Assembly: GCA_964621645.1 (NCBI GenBank) | Contig: CAZUMH010000086.1 | Span: 1-15,397 of the forward strand | Length of the DNA stretch: 15,397 bases | Direction: 5' to 3' | From: CAZUMH01 sp964621645 | GTDB taxonomy: Bacteria > Zhuqueibacterota > QNDG01 > JAGLOF01 | Shown here: positions 12,689 to 15,397 of the stretch, piece after piece | How the letters are laid out: each line of letters begins with the position of its first letter | Position numbering within the stretch: position 1 is the stretch's first letter | Notes under the pieces: generated by a model | Databases searched by the model: none | What the model was told of the DNA's origin: nothing | What the model saw: the letters and a program-made list of their open reading frames with translations, nothing else | Made by a program: the position numbers and the translations under genes

Positions 12689-14905
12689 ATGAAAAGAAAA
12701 AGACGAGATCCTCAGAAAATAAGACGTTTCCCATCATTTAAAATTCCCCTTTTCCAACGCTACCCCTGGGCCCGGTATCCTGTTTATATGGTTCTGGGAC
12801 TGGCTCTGCTGGCGACCATTGGTATTGTCGTGCTGAGCCAGGGGCTTCCTTCCCTCTCAGAGCTGGAAAGCGCTGGCGAGACGCTGCTGGTGACCCGTAT
12901 CTATTCCGCGGACGGCAAGCTGCTTGATCAGATCAGCAAGAACCGGCGTATCTATGTTCCCATCGACCGCATGCCCCAGCACCTTCTCAACGCCACCATC
13001 GCCTCTGAAGACCGAAAATTCTTGCGCCACTGGGGACTTGATTTAAAGAGCATCTTCAAATATACTATTCTCAATATCACCCACATGGAGATCATGGGCG
13101 GAGGCAGCACGCTGACACAGCAGCTGGCGAAAAAGATATACCTCACCCCCAAACAGACCCTGATTCGAAAAATGCAGGAAGCCCTGACGGCACTTCAGAT
13201 CGAACGCACCTACTCCAAACGGGAAATTCTGGAGATGTACCTTAACCGCATGACAATGGGACGCGGCGCCTTCGGAGTACAGGCCGCGGCCCTGAGCTGG
13301 TTCGGCAAGAATGTGGAAGATCTGACGGTGGATGAATCAGCCATGCTGGTGGGACTGCTGCAGCTCCCCTACGGCTACTATTCCCCCGACCGAGATTCAA
13401 CGGCGGCCGCGCGGCGCCGTAATGTGGTGATGAAAACCATGGTCGAATGCGGCTACCTGGACCAGGCGGCGTATGACACGCTGCGTCTGAAACCGCTGAA
13501 GGTCATTCCGAAGAAATCTGAAAACAAGATAATCGCTCCCTACTTCTGCGAGTATGTCATCCGGGAACTGGAGAAAAAATATGGGGTGCGTCTCTGGACC
13601 GACGGACTCTCCATCTACACCACCCTGGACACCCGCATTCAGGCCTGCGCCGACAGCGCCGTTCAGGCCTTTATTCCCAAACTGGAAAAGACGATTCACC
13701 AGCGTTTCAAGGAGAAGAGGACCTATCTGGAATGGCTGGATCCTCCCCTGGAAAGCGAGAAGGAAATCGCGGCCTTCGTCAGTGACAGCGCCAAAGTGGA
13801 TTCCCTGCTGCGGGCCCGGGCCACTCTGCAGTCATCTCTTACCGCCATCGATCCAACCAACGGGCACATTCTGGCCATGGTGGGCGGCTGCGAGTGGGGT
13901 GAGGGACCGGGGCAGTCCAAGTGGAACCATGCCACCCAGATGGCCCGCCAGCCGGGCTCCTGCTTCAAGCCCATCGCCTACACGGTGGCCATAGACAACG
14001 GCTATCCGTCCACCAGCCTCTATTTGAATGTGCCTATGCCGCTGCCCATGCCGGACGGCACCTACTGGAACCCGGGGAACTATGACGGCACCACCGGCGG
14101 ACGCATCACCATGCTGGAAGGGCTTTACCGCTCACTTAACCTGGTGACCGTGCGCATGGTGCACAAGCTGCAGATTCAGCGGCAGATCGTCAAATACGCC
14201 CACAACTTCGGCCTGACCACCGAAATCCATCCCTACGCCGCCACCGCTCTGGGCAGCGACGTGGTCATCCCCATCGAGATGGTTTCCGCCTTTAGCACCT
14301 TCGCGGATCAGGGAGTGCGCATGAATCCCCTGGCCGTGCTCAGGGTTGAAGACAGCAACGGCAATATCCTGGAAGAGAATACCCCCAATGGCAACGAGGT
14401 CATCAGCGCCCAGACCGCCTATGTCATGACCAGTATGATGGAGAACGTCCTGGATCATGACCACGGGACAGGAACTGCGGCCCGCTGGAAATACCATTTC
14501 TACCGGCCCGCGGCCGGCAAGACCGGCACCACCAATGACTTTCGCAACGCCTGGTTCATTGGATTCACACCTCAAATCGTGGCCGGCGTCTGGGTAGGTT
14601 TCGATGACGAACGTATCTCCATGGGAGACAAGCAGTCCGGCAGCCAGACCGCTCTTCCGATCTGGGCCCCCTTCATGAAGATGGCATATGATTCAGTTGG
14701 ATATCCCCTGGTCGATTTCACTGAACCGCCGGGCATCGAACGCCACACCATCTGTGCCGAGACCGGCCAGCTGGCGGCTAATTCCTGCCCCAATAAATTC
14801 GTGGATGTGGTCTTCAAGGCTGGCACCGCCCCCACCGACACCTGTGAAGTGCACGGCAAGGGATGGGAGAAAAAGACAACAAATAAGAATCGACGGGTAT
14901 TTTAA
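12689..14905 (+). CDS. mrcA: Class A penicillin-binding protein (PBP1A type, transglycosylase/transpeptidase)
   Basis: A bifunctional peptidoglycan synthase of 738 residues. It has a basic cytoplasmic N-terminus, a membrane helix at about 31-52, and a GT51 glycosyltransferase domain (about 65-245) with the catalytic glutamate E107 in SEDRKFLRHWG, GGGSTLTQQLAKK (137-149), and YSKREILEMYLN (175-186). The transpeptidase domain (about 375-665) has nucleophile S424 in GSCFK (Ser-x-x-Lys), SLN (482-484), and KTGTT (611-615). The C-terminal tail has paired cysteines (C689, C700, C719). The SxxK motif reads GSCFKP where GSTFKP is usual. Residues 340-375 are a charged insert between the domains. The ATG at 12689 has only a weak ribosome site (GCGAGA). 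GC content and third-position GC look higher than in the minus-strand genes. Confidence 0.96.
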   Translation: MKRKRRDPQKIRRFPSFKIPLFQRYPWARYPVYMVLGLALLATIGIVVLSQGLPSLSELESAGETLLVTRIYSADGKLLDQISKNRRIYVPIDRMPQHLLNATIASEDRKFLRHWGLDLKSIFKYTILNITHMEIMGGGSTLTQQLAKKIYLTPKQTLIRKMQEALTALQIERTYSKREILEMYLNRMTMGRGAFGVQAAALSWFGKNVEDLTVDESAMLVGLLQLPYGYYSPDRDSTAAARRRNVVMKTMVECGYLDQAAYDTLRLKPLKVIPKKSENKIIAPYFCEYVIRELEKKYGVRLWTDGLSIYTTLDTRIQACADSAVQAFIPKLEKTIHQRFKEKRTYLEWLDPPLESEKEIAAFVSDSAKVDSLLRARATLQSSLTAIDPTNGHILAMVGGCEWGEGPGQSKWNHATQMARQPGSCFKPIAYTVAIDNGYPSTSLYLNVPMPLPMPDGTYWNPGNYDGTTGGRITMLEGLYRSLNLVTVRMVHKLQIQRQIVKYAHNFGLTTEIHPYAATALGSDVVIPIEMVSAFSTFADQGVRMNPLAVLRVEDSNGNILEENTPNGNEVISAQTAYVMTSMMENVLDHDHGTGTAARWKYHFYRPAAGKTGTTNDFRNAWFIGFTPQIVAGVWVGFDDERISMGDKQSGSQTALPIWAPFMKMAYDSVGYPLVDFTEPPGIERHTICAETGQLAANSCPNKFVDVVFKAGTAPTDTCEVHGKGWEKKTTNKNRRVF

Positions 14906-14941
14906 TCAGCACAATCCCCAAGGGAAAATTGTGTCACACCG

Positions 14942-14979
14942 GATGAGGGGGACTGGAAACAGTTCCCCTCATCTGTTTT
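14942..14979 (+). terminator. Terminator-like hairpin after the PBP gene
   Basis: A 9-bp stem, GATGAGGGG (14942-14950) with CCCCTCATC (14965-14973), continues through a G-T pair and ACTG/CAGT to a GAAA tetraloop, about 14 pairs in all. It starts 37 bases after the stop and is followed by TGTTTT. The T-run is short, but the very stable stem and GNRA loop fit an intrinsic terminator. Confidence 0.7.
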
Positions 14980-15076
14980 GAGGATAAAAGCGGGACTGAA
15001 TGAGAACCGCTGTTCTTATTTCTCGGTACCAAGCCTTGGCTGGGACGATTACAAAGCCCCCTTCACCTCATCACCT

Positions 15077-15101
15077 CGTTCCCGGTCTCTGGCCGGGAAC
15101 G
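15077..15101. repeat. Intergenic palindrome, CGTTCCCGG type
   Basis: CGTTCCCGG (15077-15085) pairs with CCGGGAACG (15093-15101), with up to two more inner pairs closing a TCT loop. The arm sequence resembles short dispersed intergenic palindromes (GTTCCC...GGGAAC) known from many genomes; this is a resemblance only. Confidence 0.5.
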
Positions 15102-15165
15102 CATTCATCTTCGGCTCTGCCGCTTGAGTAAAAAATCCCCTTCCTCGGTTCACGTCAAGGGTCCC

Positions 15166-15188
15166 TCCCGGCTAAAGGCACGCCGGGA
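15166..15188. repeat. Intergenic palindrome, TCCCGGC/GCCGGGA
   Basis: Seven-bp arms (15166-15172 and 15182-15188) surround a 9-base loop. The arms share the CCCGG core with the palindrome at 15077. Confidence 0.4.
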
Positions 15189-15228
15189 CAAGCTCTTATC
15201 AGGGGGACAATTCCCTGTCATTGTTGTC

Positions 15229-15253
15229 ATTCCCGCGATTTTCAAGCGGGAAT
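15229..15253. repeat. Intergenic palindrome, ATTCCCGC/GCGGGAAT
   Basis: Eight-bp arms (15229-15236 and 15246-15253) enclose a 9-base loop and are flanked by TGTC and CCAC. This GTCATTCCCGC...GCGGGAATCC form is a common type of dispersed REP-like unit in bacterial genomes. Confidence 0.5.
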
Positions 15254-15306
15254 CCACTTGTTGGTTGGTCCAGTCGGGATACAATACTCAATAAAAAAAT
15301 CGATCT

Positions 15307-15326
15307 CCCTGGATATCCATCCAGGG
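15307..15326. repeat. Intergenic palindrome, CCCTGGAT/ATCCAGGG
   Basis: Eight-bp arms (15307-15314 and 15319-15326) around an ATCC loop. No T-run follows on the plus strand. On the minus strand CGATTTTTTTATT follows, so it could be an intrinsic terminator for minus-strand transcripts entering from the right. Confidence 0.5.
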
Positions 15327-15348
15327 CGTACCATGAAGTGGAATGAGC

Positions 15349-15367
15349 AGGGCCTCCCGGAGGCCTT
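15349..15367 (+). terminator. GGCCTC/GAGGCC hairpin, terminator-like
   Basis: GGCCTC (15351-15356) pairs with GAGGCC (15360-15365) around CCG, with an extra G-T and A-T pair at the base. It is followed by TTCAATTT, a weak T-rich stretch, and lies just before the -35 box at 15378. Confidence 0.4.
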
Positions 15368-15377
15368 CAATTTACCC

Positions 15378-15383
15378 TTGACA
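15378..15383 (+). promoter_or_regulatory. Consensus -35 box at the window edge
   Basis: A perfect TTGACA is followed by an AT-rich stretch (TTTTCATTTCTTGG) up to the end. A -10 box at normal spacing would fall at about 15401, outside the window, so a plus-strand gene probably begins shortly beyond the edge. Confidence 0.35.
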
Positions 15384-15397
15384 TTTTCATTTCTTGG

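Larger units (their letters stand above)
14980..15397. other. Non-coding 3' region rich in inverted repeats
   Basis: These 418 bases show no convincing gene on either strand. Besides the hairpins listed separately, TGTCATT occurs twice (15216-15222 and 15225-15231, nine bases apart). CCAAG/CTTGG forms a short palindrome near 15030. A run of A (15293-15298) precedes the last two hairpins. Confidence 0.6.

Noticed and set aside
13554..13994. Plus-strand 146-residue open frame inside the PBP gene
   Set aside because: It is a shifted-frame shadow of the GC-rich PBP gene with a Pro/Arg-rich composition typical of such frames.

Overview
The window looks like chromosomal DNA from an uncultured Gram-negative bacterium. 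LpxH-type lipid A hydrolase and IspE (MEP pathway) point to an LPS-bearing cell. A bacterial V/A-type ATPase operon, a bactofilin, chromosomal ParAB and a Ctc-type L25 together suggest an FCB-like or candidate-phylum lineage rather than a model proteobacterium; this placement is inference. No IS element, prophage, CRISPR array, toxin-antitoxin pair or recognisable defence island is visible. It is mostly core genome, and its novelty lies in RNA leaders, protein tails and gene arrangement.

Layout. Everything from 1 to about 11.55 kb is on the minus strand, so it is read from high to low coordinates. (1) ispE, tRNA-Gln(UUG), prs and rplY (11555 to 8835) supply isoprenoid precursors, a tRNA, PRPP and a 5S-rRNA-binding protein. 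(2) rpsF, ssb, rpsR and rplI (8763 to 6812) form the classical S6-SSB-S18-L9 operon, preceded by an RNA hairpin that fits the S6:S18 autoregulatory motif. (3) A small zinc-ribbon protein, a YbbR-domain protein and tsaD (6722 to 4534) follow. (4) parA, parB, an M23 peptidase and a bactofilin (4323 to 1388) form a tight apparent operon that may link chromosome segregation to cell-wall shaping; it has a good promoter. (5) After a strongly structured leader comes the start of a V/A-type ATPase operon: atpE and a DUF2764 protein that runs off the left edge.

From 11.88 kb the direction flips. lpxH and a class A penicillin-binding protein (PBP1A type) are on the plus strand, end at a strong hairpin, and are followed by about 420 bp of non-coding DNA rich in inverted repeats, with a perfect -35 box at the right edge.

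The best candidates for undescribed biology are: the multi-helix RNA leader of the V-ATPase operon (possible ion-sensing riboswitch); the SSB that lacks the usual acidic DDDIPF-like tip although its linker is acidic; the matching long acidic tails on S6 and L25; the parAB-M23-bactofilin operon; and two mutually exclusive hairpins in front of the YbbR gene. Several starts were chosen from Shine-Dalgarno position: GTG for parA, the bactofilin and lpxH, TTG for rpsF, and an internal ATG for rpsR.
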